From: a virus
Virus record (IMG/VR): IMGVR_UViG_3300037606_000137
Location: 46,381 to 110,380 of that record
Direction: 5' to 3' (one strand)
DNA: 64,000 nucleotides
Shown: in pieces, positions 23,462 to 32,309 of the stretch
Layout of the letters: each line of letters opens with the position of its first letter
How positions within the stretch are numbered: position 1 is the first letter of the stretch
The notes under the pieces: generated by a model
What the model saw: only the letters and a program-made list of their open reading frames with translations
The model's database searches: none
What the model was told of the DNA's origin: nothing
Translations under genes and position numbers: made by a program

Positions 23462-23923
23462 ATGGTTGAGATTTATAAATCAAATATCTATCATAGATTT
23501 GTACCAGTATCTAATGTTTTAGTTGAATCAGATTATGCTATTAAATTTGGACTTGATTCAAGTCATACTAATCGCATAATTAAAGAAAAAGAAAAAACAA
23601 ATTTACCCATACCTAGAGAATTATATGATAACCGTACAGGATATTATATTGATGGAACACCAATTGTAACTAGATTACATCCATTACATGATAAACAATT
23701 AGTTTGTAAAAAAACAGGTAAAAGATATGTAATTGATACTGTTCATTATACAAATTATTATGGGAAACATATAATGTTAGGTATGCGTCAAGAAGGATCT
23801 AAATCACATAAACATATTACTTGGACTAATATTTCATGCCGTGAACCAGATACAGTTAAATCTATTAAAGAAAATTCAAAAAAATATATAATAGAAGATA
23901 AAACATATTTTGAAGAATATTAA
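23462..23923 (+). CDS. Hypothetical protein, about 153 residues
   Basis: Not recognised. Start set at ATG 23462 (MVEIYKSNIYHRF) because the promoter rules out 23384; ATG 23435 is an alternative. There is an N-terminal helical region with a HTH-like look, then a compact beta region (GYYIDGTPIVTRL, GKRYVIDTVHYTNYYG). Many His residues; no catalytic motif identified. Confidence 0.55.
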   Translation: MVEIYKSNIYHRFVPVSNVLVESDYAIKFGLDSSHTNRIIKEKEKTNLPIPRELYDNRTGYYIDGTPIVTRLHPLHDKQLVCKKTGKRYVIDTVHYTNYYGKHIMLGMRQEGSKSHKHITWTNISCREPDTVKSIKENSKKYIIEDKTYFEEY

Positions 23924-23949
23924 TCAATAAAAAATACAACAATAAAAAC

Positions 23950-24345
23950 ATGAAAAAAATATTAATTTTTTTATTATTATTAATTAGTAATAATTTATTT
24001 ACACAAATAGTAGTAAAAACATATTCAAATGATCATACACTTATATCAAAAATTGAAACCGAAACATCTATTGAAATTAATTTATATTTAAATAAAAAAG
24101 ATATTGCAAAAATTATAAAATTTAATGTATATGATGGTGATGAAAAAATTGCTATGTCTAATTATGAAATTAAAAAAAATAAATTTTATGGTAATATATG
24201 GGATTGTAATTTAGTTGATAGTAATAACAATAAATTCAAAATGTTATTATTAATTTATGAAGATGAAGATGAAGATCAAATAAAAATGATTACATTCTTA
24301 TATAAAGATAAATATATAATATTCACTGGTAATTTAACATATTAA
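23950..24345 (+). CDS. Exported small protein, 131 residues
   Basis: N-terminal signal peptide (MKKILIFLLLLISNNLFTQ, no lipobox Cys), then a small charged domain of strands. Probably periplasmic. Function not recognised; it may act in superinfection exclusion or envelope alteration. Confidence 0.6.
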   Translation: MKKILIFLLLLISNNLFTQIVVKTYSNDHTLISKIETETSIEINLYLNKKDIAKIIKFNVYDGDEKIAMSNYEIKKNKFYGNIWDCNLVDSNNNKFKMLLLIYEDEDEDQIKMITFLYKDKYIIFTGNLTY

Positions 24346-24347
24346 AA

Positions 24348-24743
24348 ATGATTAAAAGTATAACAGATATTAAAATAAGTAAACCATTATTATTAATAAG
24401 TGAAATACGTAAAGATTTTCCTAATAAACCATTTCATGAAATTAAAGAATTTGTTGTTTCATTAATTAAAAATAAAGAATTATTAGTAAGTGATAATTCT
24501 GAAAATCAAGAAATATATAGATTATTAATTTATTCTGATAATATTGTTGGTGTTTTTAAAAACATAGACGAAGATAATTATACAGAACCATCTAAGAACA
24601 ATACAGAATTAATTAATAATGTATTAGAAAACAAATTAGGTTTAACTGATTCGGAAAGATGGTTTAATATACAAACTAAAGAAAATAAAGAATACGTTAA
24701 ACAATTATCAATTATTTTTAACCCAAATTTAATAGCACACTAA
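24348..24743 (+). CDS. Hypothetical protein, 131 residues
   Basis: Not recognised. Helical and soluble. Starts 2 nt after the preceding stop and shares one base with the next start (TAATG). Confidence 0.55.
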   Translation: MIKSITDIKISKPLLLISEIRKDFPNKPFHEIKEFVVSLIKNKELLVSDNSENQEIYRLLIYSDNIVGVFKNIDEDNYTEPSKNNTELINNVLENKLGLTDSERWFNIQTKENKEYVKQLSIIFNPNLIAH

Positions 24744-25255
24744 TGAAATTATTTATACCGGAAATTGGAACTGAATTTATACTAACTAAAGATTGGTTAT
24801 TTAAATTAATTCTTGAAAAAAGAAATAATAAATTAATTAAAAGATTTTATCCAAATTATTATAATGAGTCATATTCATATTACAGTTATGTAATTGCTGA
24901 TATTCTTGAATTTAAAGGTCAAGTATTACAATCAAATATATTACATGCACTTATAAATAATATACCATATAGAAGTGATATGACAAAAGATGGAAGAACA
25001 CAATTTAAATTAGATTTATATAATTTATGGATGGATAATCCAACAGAATGGATAGCTGAAGAAAAATTAGATGCAATATGTTTACCAGTTGGAACAGTAT
25101 TAAAAGTAGATCGTATTTATATTCGTAAAGGTAAAGATATGTCAAATTATTCATCTATATCATTTTATGCACAATTACCAGGTGATAAATCAAAAATTAG
25201 ATTTTTTGCAAAACTTGATGATGTGAATACAATTGAATGTGAATTAAAATTATAA
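24743..25255 (+). CDS. Hypothetical protein, 170 residues
   Basis: Not recognised. Opens with PEIGTEFILTKDW and ends with a beta region (LPVGTVLKVDRIYIRKG), which suggests a small beta-barrel or SH3-like fold; otherwise no assignment. Confidence 0.55.
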   Translation: MKLFIPEIGTEFILTKDWLFKLILEKRNNKLIKRFYPNYYNESYSYYSYVIADILEFKGQVLQSNILHALINNIPYRSDMTKDGRTQFKLDLYNLWMDNPTEWIAEEKLDAICLPVGTVLKVDRIYIRKGKDMSNYSSISFYAQLPGDKSKIRFFAKLDDVNTIECELKL

Positions 25256-25281
25256 TATTTTCACTATTGAAATTATATGTA

Positions 25282-25289
25282 TATATTTG
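25282..25289 (+). promoter_or_regulatory. TATATTTG promoter
   Basis: TAnnTTTG-type -7 element 25 bp before the ATG at 25314. Confidence 0.6.
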
Positions 25290-25313
25290 TATCAATAATA
25301 TTATAATTAAAAA

Positions 25314-25529
25314 ATGATTAAACTTAATGAATTAATTGAATTAGGATTTTATGTTAATATACATAATAATAATGAATATTTTCTATATGGTTGGGAATAT
25401 TTATATGTAGTTAGTTCTTGTGATTTTTTTTGTATATATGATGGTTGTGGTGAAGAAGAGTTTATAGCAAAAATATATAATTTAGAACATTTAAAAGAAA
25501 TTATAGAATTATTACCAGAAAATAATTAA
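25314..25529 (+). CDS. Hypothetical protein, 71 residues
   Basis: Not recognised. Tyr/Asn-rich and acidic. First gene of an operon that runs through the oxygenase and NMNAT genes. Confidence 0.5.
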   Translation: MIKLNELIELGFYVNIHNNNEYFLYGWEYLYVVSSCDFFCIYDGCGEEEFIAKIYNLEHLKEIIELLPENN

Positions 25530-25530
25530 T

Positions 25531-25917
25531 ATGGAAAAACATTTTGTATCATATGATATTGCATTAGTATTAAAAGAATTAGGTTTTGATGAAATGTGTT
25601 TTGGTTATTATTATAATCAAGGAGATCTTAAAATAACAAGTGGTATTTATAATTTGACTAAAACTTGTATATTGGCACCAATATATGATCAAGTATTTGA
25701 TTATATTAGTACTATTTTTAAAATTGATTGTAATATTATATCTTTTGGAAATAAATTAAATTGTTGGGAATTTACTATTTGTAATATAGTTAATTCAAAA
25801 GATGATAATTTGGATTATGATTCATCATATAATGAATTATTATTTGATACACCAAAAGATGCAAAAGATGCATGTTTGAAGATGGTTATTGATATAATAC
25901 AAAGAAAAAATGGATAA
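25531..25917 (+). CDS. Hypothetical protein, 128 residues
   Basis: Not recognised. Soluble, with several Cys (MCFGYY, KTCIL, FKIDCN). Overlaps the next start by 8 nt. Confidence 0.5.
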   Translation: MEKHFVSYDIALVLKELGFDEMCFGYYYNQGDLKITSGIYNLTKTCILAPIYDQVFDYISTIFKIDCNIISFGNKLNCWEFTICNIVNSKDDNLDYDSSYNELLFDTPKDAKDACLKMVIDIIQRKNG

Positions 25918-26707
25918 AATAGTACATAGGACAAAACCAAATAAAAAATCTTTACCAGGTTTTTTTGAACCAACTATAGAAATTAATTTACATCCACATC
26001 CTAGTATTCAAACAATACCTGGATTTTCTAGTGATGATGCAGTAATTTTAACAAATATATTATCTAAAGATGTGTGTAATAAATTAATCGATTATATGCA
26101 CACATCAGATAACTTTGAAAGTGTTGGTGTTCAAGGAATGATAGATAACGAAGACAAAAAAATTGGGTCTCTTAGAACGAGTATATGGACACCAAATGTT
26201 GCAGAACAAATTTGGGATAAAATTAAAACATATTTGTCAATACAACATTGTGATAATAATAAAGCAACTGATTGGTGGCAAGGATTATGTCATAGTGTGA
26301 TAACATATAATAATGTGACAACATATGTACCTGTTGCAGTTTCACCATTATTACGATTTATGAAATATGGTAAAAATGGTCAACATTATGCTCATTATGA
26401 TGCATCATTTATTTATCCTGATAATGAATATCGATCATTAAAATCGATGATTATTTATTTAACATCAAATGATGGAGCAGCAACTAGATTTATTAATGAT
26501 GGACAATCTGATATTGATATTTGGAACCGTAAACATGAAGATTGGAATAGACCAGTAACTGATGATGAAATTATTGGTAAATCTGAATGTATTCAGGGTA
26601 ATGTATTAATTTTTGATCATAGAATTTGTCATGATGTTCAAAAATATATGGGTGATGATGTTAGAATTATTATCAGAGGTGATATAATTTATAAATTAAA
26701 TATATGA
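25910..26707 (+). CDS. 2-oxoglutarate/Fe(II)-dependent dioxygenase (prolyl 4-hydroxylase type)
   Basis: 265 residues. The double-stranded beta-helix core is clear: LLRFMKYGKNGQHYAHYDAS with iron ligands His162 and Asp164, RSLKSMIIYLTS, NVLIFDHRICHDV with the distal His241, and VRIIIRGDI with Arg for 2-oxoglutarate. Family members hydroxylate protein, nucleotide or small-molecule substrates; phage members may modify bases or host proteins. Substrate unknown. Located in an operon just before the NMNAT fusion gene. Confidence 0.83.
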   Translation: MDKIVHRTKPNKKSLPGFFEPTIEINLHPHPSIQTIPGFSSDDAVILTNILSKDVCNKLIDYMHTSDNFESVGVQGMIDNEDKKIGSLRTSIWTPNVAEQIWDKIKTYLSIQHCDNNKATDWWQGLCHSVITYNNVTTYVPVAVSPLLRFMKYGKNGQHYAHYDASFIYPDNEYRSLKSMIIYLTSNDGAATRFINDGQSDIDIWNRKHEDWNRPVTDDEIIGKSECIQGNVLIFDHRICHDVQKYMGDDVRIIIRGDIIYKLNI

Positions 26708-27123
26708 AAAAAATAGAAGAATTAAAAAACGAATTACAACAATATCAAAAAGATTATATCAAAATTTCGGCAGAAAGAAGATTTTTAAAAAAAATTATTT
26801 TATCAACATTAAAAAATATTGATAATTTAGAACCAAAATCAGTATTTTTTAATATACATGCAAAATTAATTTACCGTGATGTAGATTTATGTGTAGATTT
26901 TATTAGAGAAAATTCTAGTGTAACATCAACACAACTAATTACATATTTAAATACGATATTAACAGATCTTGAAAAAAGATGGCCAGAAGATAAACCATTA
27001 GATGGAAATTATTTTATGGCACGTGTTGGTAATAAATTAAAATTGGATTCTCGTATACGATATGAAAAGAATGGTATTGGTATGGCTGGAAAAAAAACAA
27101 CAATTTGGGAAATTAAAATATAA
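26704..27123 (+). CDS. Coiled-coil protein with winged-helix-like C-terminus, 139 residues
   Basis: The N-terminal ~35 residues form a charged coiled coil (EELKNELQQYQKDYIK). The C-terminal half (FMARVGNKLKLDSRIRYEK) looks like a winged-helix DNA-binding wing. No family recognised. ATGA overlap with the oxygenase gene. Confidence 0.5.
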   Translation: MKKIEELKNELQQYQKDYIKISAERRFLKKIILSTLKNIDNLEPKSVFFNIHAKLIYRDVDLCVDFIRENSSVTSTQLITYLNTILTDLEKRWPEDKPLDGNYFMARVGNKLKLDSRIRYEKNGIGMAGKKTTIWEIKI

Positions 27124-27145
27124 TAATTATAACTATATTTACAAC

Positions 27146-28636
27146 ATGAAATTAAAATTTGAACCATATTATAATAAGTTGAGTGAAAATATTGCTATAT
27201 CTACTGGATATTTTGAACCGACACATGATGAAATTAATTGGAATGAACATGTAAATTTACCATGTACACCAATTAATTTTTTAAGAGAATGTAATGATAT
27301 TCATAAACCAGCAATATTAATATCTACTGGAGCACATTGTCCAATGCATAAAGGACACATTAGTATTATGACTAATGCCAAAAAATCTGTTGAACAAGCT
27401 GGATATACAGTGATTGGTGGTTATTTATCTCCAGGTCATGATGAATATATTAATCAAAAATTAGGTAATGATGCAATGAACATTTCAAAACGTATGCAAT
27501 GGGCAAATAATTTACTTAATGAAAATAAAAATAATAATTGGTTAGCCATTGATCCATGGGAAGGAGTTTTTGCACCTGGTGCTGTAAATTTCACATCTGT
27601 TGTATATAGATTACAATTGTATATTAAAAAGTTTTACAAACATGCTGAAAATGTAAAAATATTTTTTGTATGTGGTGATGATAATGCGAGATTTATGGTA
27701 CCATTTGAAAATACTGATATAGGTACTGTAATAGCAACACGTCCCAATTATGAAGAAATAAGATTACAATATAAAAATGTATCAACTACAAATAATGTAA
27801 TTTTTGCTGATAGTGGTATAAATACATCTTCTACAGAAGTTCGTAAAAGTAAAGAATATACAGATTTCAAAAATACAAAAGATGTTCAAGCTATTGTTAG
27901 ATTAAAATACGATAGTACAAATCATACAATTTTAAATATATTAAGAGAATATTATTCTAATGTTTGGCCACAATATATAGATAAACAAATTACATCTTTA
28001 AAATTCACAGATTTTAAATATCCAATTATTAATATGGATAGTGAAATTGATTTGGGTACAAAATTAGAAATTTCAAGATTGTATGATAATTTTGGACAAA
28101 AACAATTAGGTTATACAAATAGACCAGGTTCTAAAGATTTAGAAACACAATTTTATGATATTAATAGTCAAGATATAAAAGAATATTATTTATTCGATGA
28201 TGATATTTTTACAGGATCTACAATGAAATATGTTGAAAAATGTTTATCTAATTTTAATATTTTAATTAAAGGCCGATTAAGTTTTATATCTGGAAATACT
28301 GAACACGAAGTTGTAGACATAAAAGATTTTTTAATGTATGATGGTGGTGGATTAGTTACTAAAATCGATAATGAATTAGTACGTATACCATACATTTATC
28401 CTTTTGTTGATCCATCAACTAGAGCAAGTATTAAAAATCCATTACAGTTCTCTATTGATATGTGGAAACAATCAGAAAATTATTATTATAATGTACTTAC
28501 ACCACCAATATTAATTGGTGAACATGAACATCTTAGATATTTAATACAATTGGGATTTAATGCTAATACATCAATGCAAGAAGTGTGTGCATATTATTAT
28601 ACATTTCTAACAAAAATAAAAAATTACGAATTATGA
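27146..28636 (+). CDS. NMN adenylyltransferase fused to a phosphoribosyltransferase-like domain
   Basis: 496 residues from ATG 27146. Residues ~55-250 are an NMNAT: STGAHCPMHKGHISIM (HxGH site 66-71 region), GGYLSPGHDEY as in eukaryotic NMNATs, FFVCGDDNARF, and SSTEVRKS at 228-235. Residues ~260-400 carry a type I phosphoribosyltransferase PRPP loop, FDDDIFTGSTMKY (350-362). This combination would couple NMN adenylylation to PRPP chemistry, or make a two-step NAD builder. It is the second adenylyltransferase in the window. Followed, by ATGA overlap, by a nucleotidyltransferase gene. Confidence 0.78.
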   Translation: MKLKFEPYYNKLSENIAISTGYFEPTHDEINWNEHVNLPCTPINFLRECNDIHKPAILISTGAHCPMHKGHISIMTNAKKSVEQAGYTVIGGYLSPGHDEYINQKLGNDAMNISKRMQWANNLLNENKNNNWLAIDPWEGVFAPGAVNFTSVVYRLQLYIKKFYKHAENVKIFFVCGDDNARFMVPFENTDIGTVIATRPNYEEIRLQYKNVSTTNNVIFADSGINTSSTEVRKSKEYTDFKNTKDVQAIVRLKYDSTNHTILNILREYYSNVWPQYIDKQITSLKFTDFKYPIINMDSEIDLGTKLEISRLYDNFGQKQLGYTNRPGSKDLETQFYDINSQDIKEYYLFDDDIFTGSTMKYVEKCLSNFNILIKGRLSFISGNTEHEVVDIKDFLMYDGGGLVTKIDNELVRIPYIYPFVDPSTRASIKNPLQFSIDMWKQSENYYYNVLTPPILIGEHEHLRYLIQLGFNANTSMQEVCAYYYTFLTKIKNYEL

Positions 28637-29343
28637 ATTTAATAGAAAAATATAAAAAAGATCCTAATGTATTAAACATATATCAATTTGGTTCTTTCGT
28701 TTATGGTACAAATTCAATAAATTCTGATATAGATTTAATTTTAATAGTTAATGAATATTTTGATTCAGAAAATATTGATGTACACGTTTATACCGTTAAA
28801 GAATTTGAATTATCTTTACAATTGCATGATATTCAATCTATTGAATGTGTATCAGCAGACTATAATTTTTGTTATAAAAAATCAATTAATTTTGAAATAC
28901 CTAAAATTGATTTACAACAATTACGTAAATCGATTTCAACTATTTGTAATAATAGTTATGTTAAGGGTAAAAAGAAATTGATTGTTGCTGGTGATTACGA
29001 TATGTATATTGCAATTAAATCTGTTTTTCATTCATTACGTATTTATGATTATGGTTATCAAATTGCATTGTATGGACATATATACAATTTCGGTTCAGTT
29101 AATTATATTTGGGATGATTTATTAAAACTATCAGAAAAATATAAAAGAGTAGAATTATGGAATCAAATTGAATCTAAATACAAAAAAACATTTAATGAAT
29201 TTGCAACTAAATTTAAAAAAGTTGCACCTAAAGATTTAGATGAAAACGATAAAAGAAAACAATTGGAAAATTTGTTGATAAATACATTTGGAGAATTAAA
29301 TGATACATTAAAATATAGTATTTTATCTATATTTGAAAAATAA
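28633..29343 (+). CDS. Pol-beta superfamily nucleotidyltransferase
   Basis: 236 residues from ATG 28633 (ATGA overlap; an upstream in-frame ATG at 28585 lies inside the previous gene). Catalytic pattern YQFGSFVYGTNSINSDIDLI: GS followed by SDxD, the metal-binding pair of pol-beta nucleotidyltransferases. The C-terminal half is helical. Relatives include tRNA nucleotidyltransferases, RNA-repair enzymes and MNT-type antitoxins. Beside an NMNAT and with Thg1-like and HAD genes elsewhere, RNA repair is plausible but unproven. Confidence 0.75.
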   Translation: MNLIEKYKKDPNVLNIYQFGSFVYGTNSINSDIDLILIVNEYFDSENIDVHVYTVKEFELSLQLHDIQSIECVSADYNFCYKKSINFEIPKIDLQQLRKSISTICNNSYVKGKKKLIVAGDYDMYIAIKSVFHSLRIYDYGYQIALYGHIYNFGSVNYIWDDLLKLSEKYKRVELWNQIESKYKKTFNEFATKFKKVAPKDLDENDKRKQLENLLINTFGELNDTLKYSILSIFEK

Positions 29344-29360
29344 ATAATATAATTGTAAAT

Positions 29361-29717
29361 ATGAATATATCATCAAACATTATTATCGGATTACAATATG
29401 CAAAATTTTGTAATTTTTATAATAACTTACGTACATATACATTAGAATTAAATAATGTATATCCAAATACTAATGACGAGTTATTAATCGCGTTGTGTAT
29501 ACATATAATTAAAGTAAATAATAAAGAATTACTAGAACATGTATACTTTACAAGTAATAAAAACGGTATTCGTAAATATACATATACTATAAATAAAGAA
29601 AATGATAATCCATTATGGGTTGATTGTGATTACGATTTAGAATTGAATGATATAAAAGAATATATTTCACTTCAACCAAATATTCACAATTTAGATTATT
29701 TTTATAAAAATGTGTAA
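29361..29717 (+). CDS. Hypothetical protein, 118 residues
   Basis: Not recognised. Acidic and soluble. Last gene before a 395-bp stretch that holds one small membrane protein gene and a promoter. Confidence 0.5.
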   Translation: MNISSNIIIGLQYAKFCNFYNNLRTYTLELNNVYPNTNDELLIALCIHIIKVNNKELLEHVYFTSNKNGIRKYTYTINKENDNPLWVDCDYDLELNDIKEYISLQPNIHNLDYFYKNV

Positions 29718-29782
29718 TAATGAAAGTTTTTGATTTACTTAAAAATGTTAAAACCACATTGGTTTGAAGATATAAATAAATT

Positions 29783-29959
29783 ATGAATCAGATATTGATA
29801 TGCCTTTTATTGCAGTTTGTGTTATTTATACCATTTTATTTTATTTGGAAAAACGACTGCAAAAAAATAGGTAAAGACAACTTAGCAGTAAGTTTGGCAG
29901 AAAGATTCTTTTATTGGTTACTTTTTTTCCCAATTTGGTTAACTGGGATGGTATCGTAA
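29783..29959 (+). CDS. Small membrane protein, 58 residues
   Basis: ATG 29783 to TAA 29957. Two hydrophobic helices (ILICLLLQFVLFIPFYFIW and FFYWLLFFPIWL) around a polar loop with KNDCKKIGKDN, an outline common in small phage membrane proteins. No function known. It fills part of the gap 29718-30112; the rest is a 15-codon frame at 29720 (not credited) and the promoter at 30086. Confidence 0.6.
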   Translation: MNQILICLLLQFVLFIPFYFIWKNDCKKIGKDNLAVSLAERFFYWLLFFPIWLTGMVS

Positions 29960-30085
29960 CTATGGATGCTAAAAAATTATAAAGATTTGTGACCAAAAGT
30001 TTATATAAACTCAAGGTTATTGTCATGTTTCAAATAATTTATTAAAAAATATTCAATTACCAGTATAAATATCAAATATTATTAT

Positions 30086-30093
30086 TATATTTG
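30086..30093 (+). promoter_or_regulatory. TATATTTG promoter
   Basis: TAnnTTTG-type -7 element 20 bp before the ATG at 30113. Confidence 0.62.
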
Positions 30094-30112
30094 TGTAAAT
30101 TAAATATAGAAA

Positions 30113-30394
30113 ATGAATAGAACAAAATTAAATTGGTTGAAAGTATTACGTTTCTTCTTTGGTCCTAAATATAAACCATACAAACCATCATTATTAAAAA
30201 TACAAAAAAGTGTTGATCCAAATGGTAATGATTTAGATGCTAATGATTTAATGTTTGCTAAAAACAAATTAAAAGGCATTAATGCACTTACAGTCGATAG
30301 AAATGTATGTCATTATGACTATGTTAAAAACACTTGTAGATGTGGTATAACATTACAAAAATTAAAAAAAGATGAAAATTGTCCATTAAAATAA
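30113..30394 (+). CDS. Small cysteine-containing protein, 93 residues
   Basis: Not recognised. Basic N-terminus; C-terminal CHYDYVKNTCRCGITL could bind one metal. Followed by another small Cys-rich protein. Confidence 0.55.
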   Translation: MNRTKLNWLKVLRFFFGPKYKPYKPSLLKIQKSVDPNGNDLDANDLMFAKNKLKGINALTVDRNVCHYDYVKNTCRCGITLQKLKKDENCPLK

Positions 30395-30401
30395 TAATAG
30401 T

Positions 30402-30623
30402 ATGGAATTATTAAAATATATATTTTGGAAAAAACATGTTTGTGTTTTTTTTAACCCATTAGCATCAAGATATGTTTCTTTTAATTGTAGAGATATAGCT
30501 TATTCATGCACATGTGGTAAAAAAACTATAAAAAGAGTACATGCATATCAAGATCAAGCTTTTCCTATTGAAACTAATATGTTAATGAGTACAAAAGAAC
30601 TTGAAAATATAGCTAAAAATTAA
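30402..30623 (+). CDS. Small cysteine-containing protein, 73 residues
   Basis: Not recognised. FNCRDIAYSCTCGKKTIKR suggests a zinc knuckle similar to the previous protein; the pair may be paralogous. Confidence 0.5.
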   Translation: MELLKYIFWKKHVCVFFNPLASRYVSFNCRDIAYSCTCGKKTIKRVHAYQDQAFPIETNMLMSTKELENIAKN

Positions 30624-30627
30624 TAGT

Positions 30628-30965
30628 ATGCTGATTAAAAAAGAACACATAGAACAACATTTTATTATAAATAGAGATTGGAAAGCTTTATTTATTTCAA
30701 AATTTCCTAATTGGACAAATGAAACGTGGGAACGAGATGTTTTATCAATTTTTGAAGCAAATGGGTACCGTTATGATATTCAAATAATCCAAATTCTAAA
30801 TTGTATACTGCTGTTAAATGTATTGATTTATATGGTCCAATAACAGAAGAAAATGATGATGGTTTTGTAATTGGTCTAGGTGATGTAAATATTTCTAGTG
30901 CAATACAACAATTATTAATAATGGTTATATGTGATTTTTTAGTTGATTTTAATACATTTAAATAA
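30628..30965 (+). pseudogene. Hypothetical gene with a single-base frameshift
   Basis: The frame from ATG 30628 reads FEANGYRYD and then drifts into an unrelated hydrophobic tail ending at 30843. From 30777 another frame continues sensibly: YSNNPNSKLYTAVKCIDL, GPITEENDDGF, to a TAA at 30963 that overlaps the next gene's ATG as TAATG. One extra base near 30776 would restore a ~112-residue protein. It is a true mutation, a sequencing error, or a programmed shift; no slippery heptamer is obvious. Confidence 0.6.
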
Positions 30966-31651
30966 TGAAAGAGTATAAAGATATAATAGTATTAGAAAAT
31001 GATATTGAACATATTGGTTTGAATCGTTTTTTAGGAATGGTTTTAAAAAATGAAACCGTAAATGTTGACATGTTTTGGGATTTTTCATCTACATTTCATT
31101 ATGAAAGAGAAAAATCCTTTGAAAGATTAAAAGCTATCAATTCAGATACATTAGTTTTAACTAATCCATCATTTGTTGGTTCTGATAATTCATTTAGTGG
31201 TTATCTTGGATTATTTCTTTTATTAAAACAAATGAATATTAAATTAGACGTTGCTATTATTTATTATGATGGTTTTTTTAAATATTTAATTGATTTTATG
31301 TATGGTGAATCAAATTATTTAAAAAATCAAAATAATCATAGAATGTTGCAAGAAGTTTTAGAATTTCATACAATTTATGAAATTGATTTTAATAATGTTA
31401 ATTTAAATAATGGTACTATTAAAAATTCAAGTAAACTAATTACTTGGGATAATTTAAATAGTTATTATTTTGAAACACATCGTAAATTACCTAAAACGAT
31501 GATGCGAGTTAAAGCAACAGGTGAAGTATATCATTTAATTTATATAAATAAACATGTAAATAATTTAGAAGATATGGAATTTGAATTACTTATAAGTGAA
31601 ACACCATTTAAATCTGAAAAATACACATTAAATCAAATCGAAAAAATATAA
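30965..31651 (+). CDS. Hypothetical protein, 228 residues
   Basis: Not recognised. Alternating helices and strands (DTLVLTNPSFVGS, LDVAIIYYDGFF) suggest a Rossmann-like fold. Its start overlaps the stop of the frameshifted gene (TAATG), so its translation may depend on that gene being read through. Confidence 0.5.
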   Translation: MKEYKDIIVLENDIEHIGLNRFLGMVLKNETVNVDMFWDFSSTFHYEREKSFERLKAINSDTLVLTNPSFVGSDNSFSGYLGLFLLLKQMNIKLDVAIIYYDGFFKYLIDFMYGESNYLKNQNNHRMLQEVLEFHTIYEIDFNNVNLNNGTIKNSSKLITWDNLNSYYFETHRKLPKTMMRVKATGEVYHLIYINKHVNNLEDMEFELLISETPFKSEKYTLNQIEKI

Positions 31652-31653
31652 TT

Positions 31654-31851
31654 ATGACAAATAAAGAAGCAGGACAAGACGCATACCACGAAGCAAGAGC
31701 TTTTGGTCACTCAAAAAGTGAAGCACAATCCATTAGAAACAATTGGAAATATTCAAAAAATGATACTCGTAGTAATTCAAATCATTGAGATGATTCAGAC
31801 GATTATGTGAATGATTCAGAACCATATTCACAAGATTGTATTGATGATTAA
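31654..31851 (+). CDS. Small protein interrupted by an in-frame TGA
   Basis: ATG 31654 gives 44 residues (MTNKEAGQDAYHEARAFGHS...SNSNH) to a TGA at 31786-31788. The same frame stays open for 20 more acidic codons (DDSDDYVNDSEPYSQDCIDD) to a TAA at 31849. The residues before TGA are charged and helical. A TGG-to-TGA change would explain it; leaky readthrough is the alternative. The rest of the genome uses TGA as a stop. Confidence 0.5.
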
Positions 31852-31862
31852 ATAAAACAAAT

Positions 31863-32234
31863 ATGAAACATGCATCAATTTCAAATATACCAAACAATCC
31901 TAAAGAAATTTTAGATTATGCATTAACTAAATGTTTCGATTCTTGGGTAGATGAAAAAGGAACTAAAGATAATCCGGGTATATTTCAACGAAAATTAAGT
32001 AAATTAACACACGATGAAGCGTTTGATATAATACAAAATAATAAACCACATTGGGTATTTATATTTAGAAATCTTTCAAGTATATCAAAATCCAAAAAAG
32101 ATTATTGGGATATTGGTGGTTGTAATATTGGTAGTAATAATTATGGTGAAGTATTTATATGGATTCATGTTACTGTTGAAGATGCAGAATTATTATTTAA
32201 AAAATTTAATCTTAATATAAAAGAACATGGTTAA
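31863..32234 (+). CDS. Hypothetical protein, 123 residues
   Basis: Not recognised. Contains HWVFIFRNLSS, DYWDIGGCNIG and VFIWIHVTVEDAELLF, a small alpha/beta fold. Last gene before the ligase promoter. Confidence 0.55.
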   Translation: MKHASISNIPNNPKEILDYALTKCFDSWVDEKGTKDNPGIFQRKLSKLTHDEAFDIIQNNKPHWVFIFRNLSSISKSKKDYWDIGGCNIGSNNYGEVFIWIHVTVEDAELLFKKFNLNIKEHG

Positions 32235-32281
32235 AAGTAAAAAAATAAATCAAAATAATTTTTTTATTGATTTATTATAGC

Positions 32282-32289
32282 TATATTTG
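32282..32289 (+). promoter_or_regulatory. TATATTTG promoter upstream of DNA ligase
   Basis: TAnnTTTG-type -7 element 20 bp before the ATG at 32310. Confidence 0.65.
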
Positions 32290-32309
32290 TTAAGACAAAA
32301 AAATTATAT

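Noticed and set aside
29348-29355. TATAATTG as a promoter box before 29361
   Set aside because: Not TAnnTTTG and only a few bases from the ATG, leaving no room for transcription start upstream.
29720-29767. 15-codon frame at 29720
   Set aside because: Too short, with no family or coupling support.
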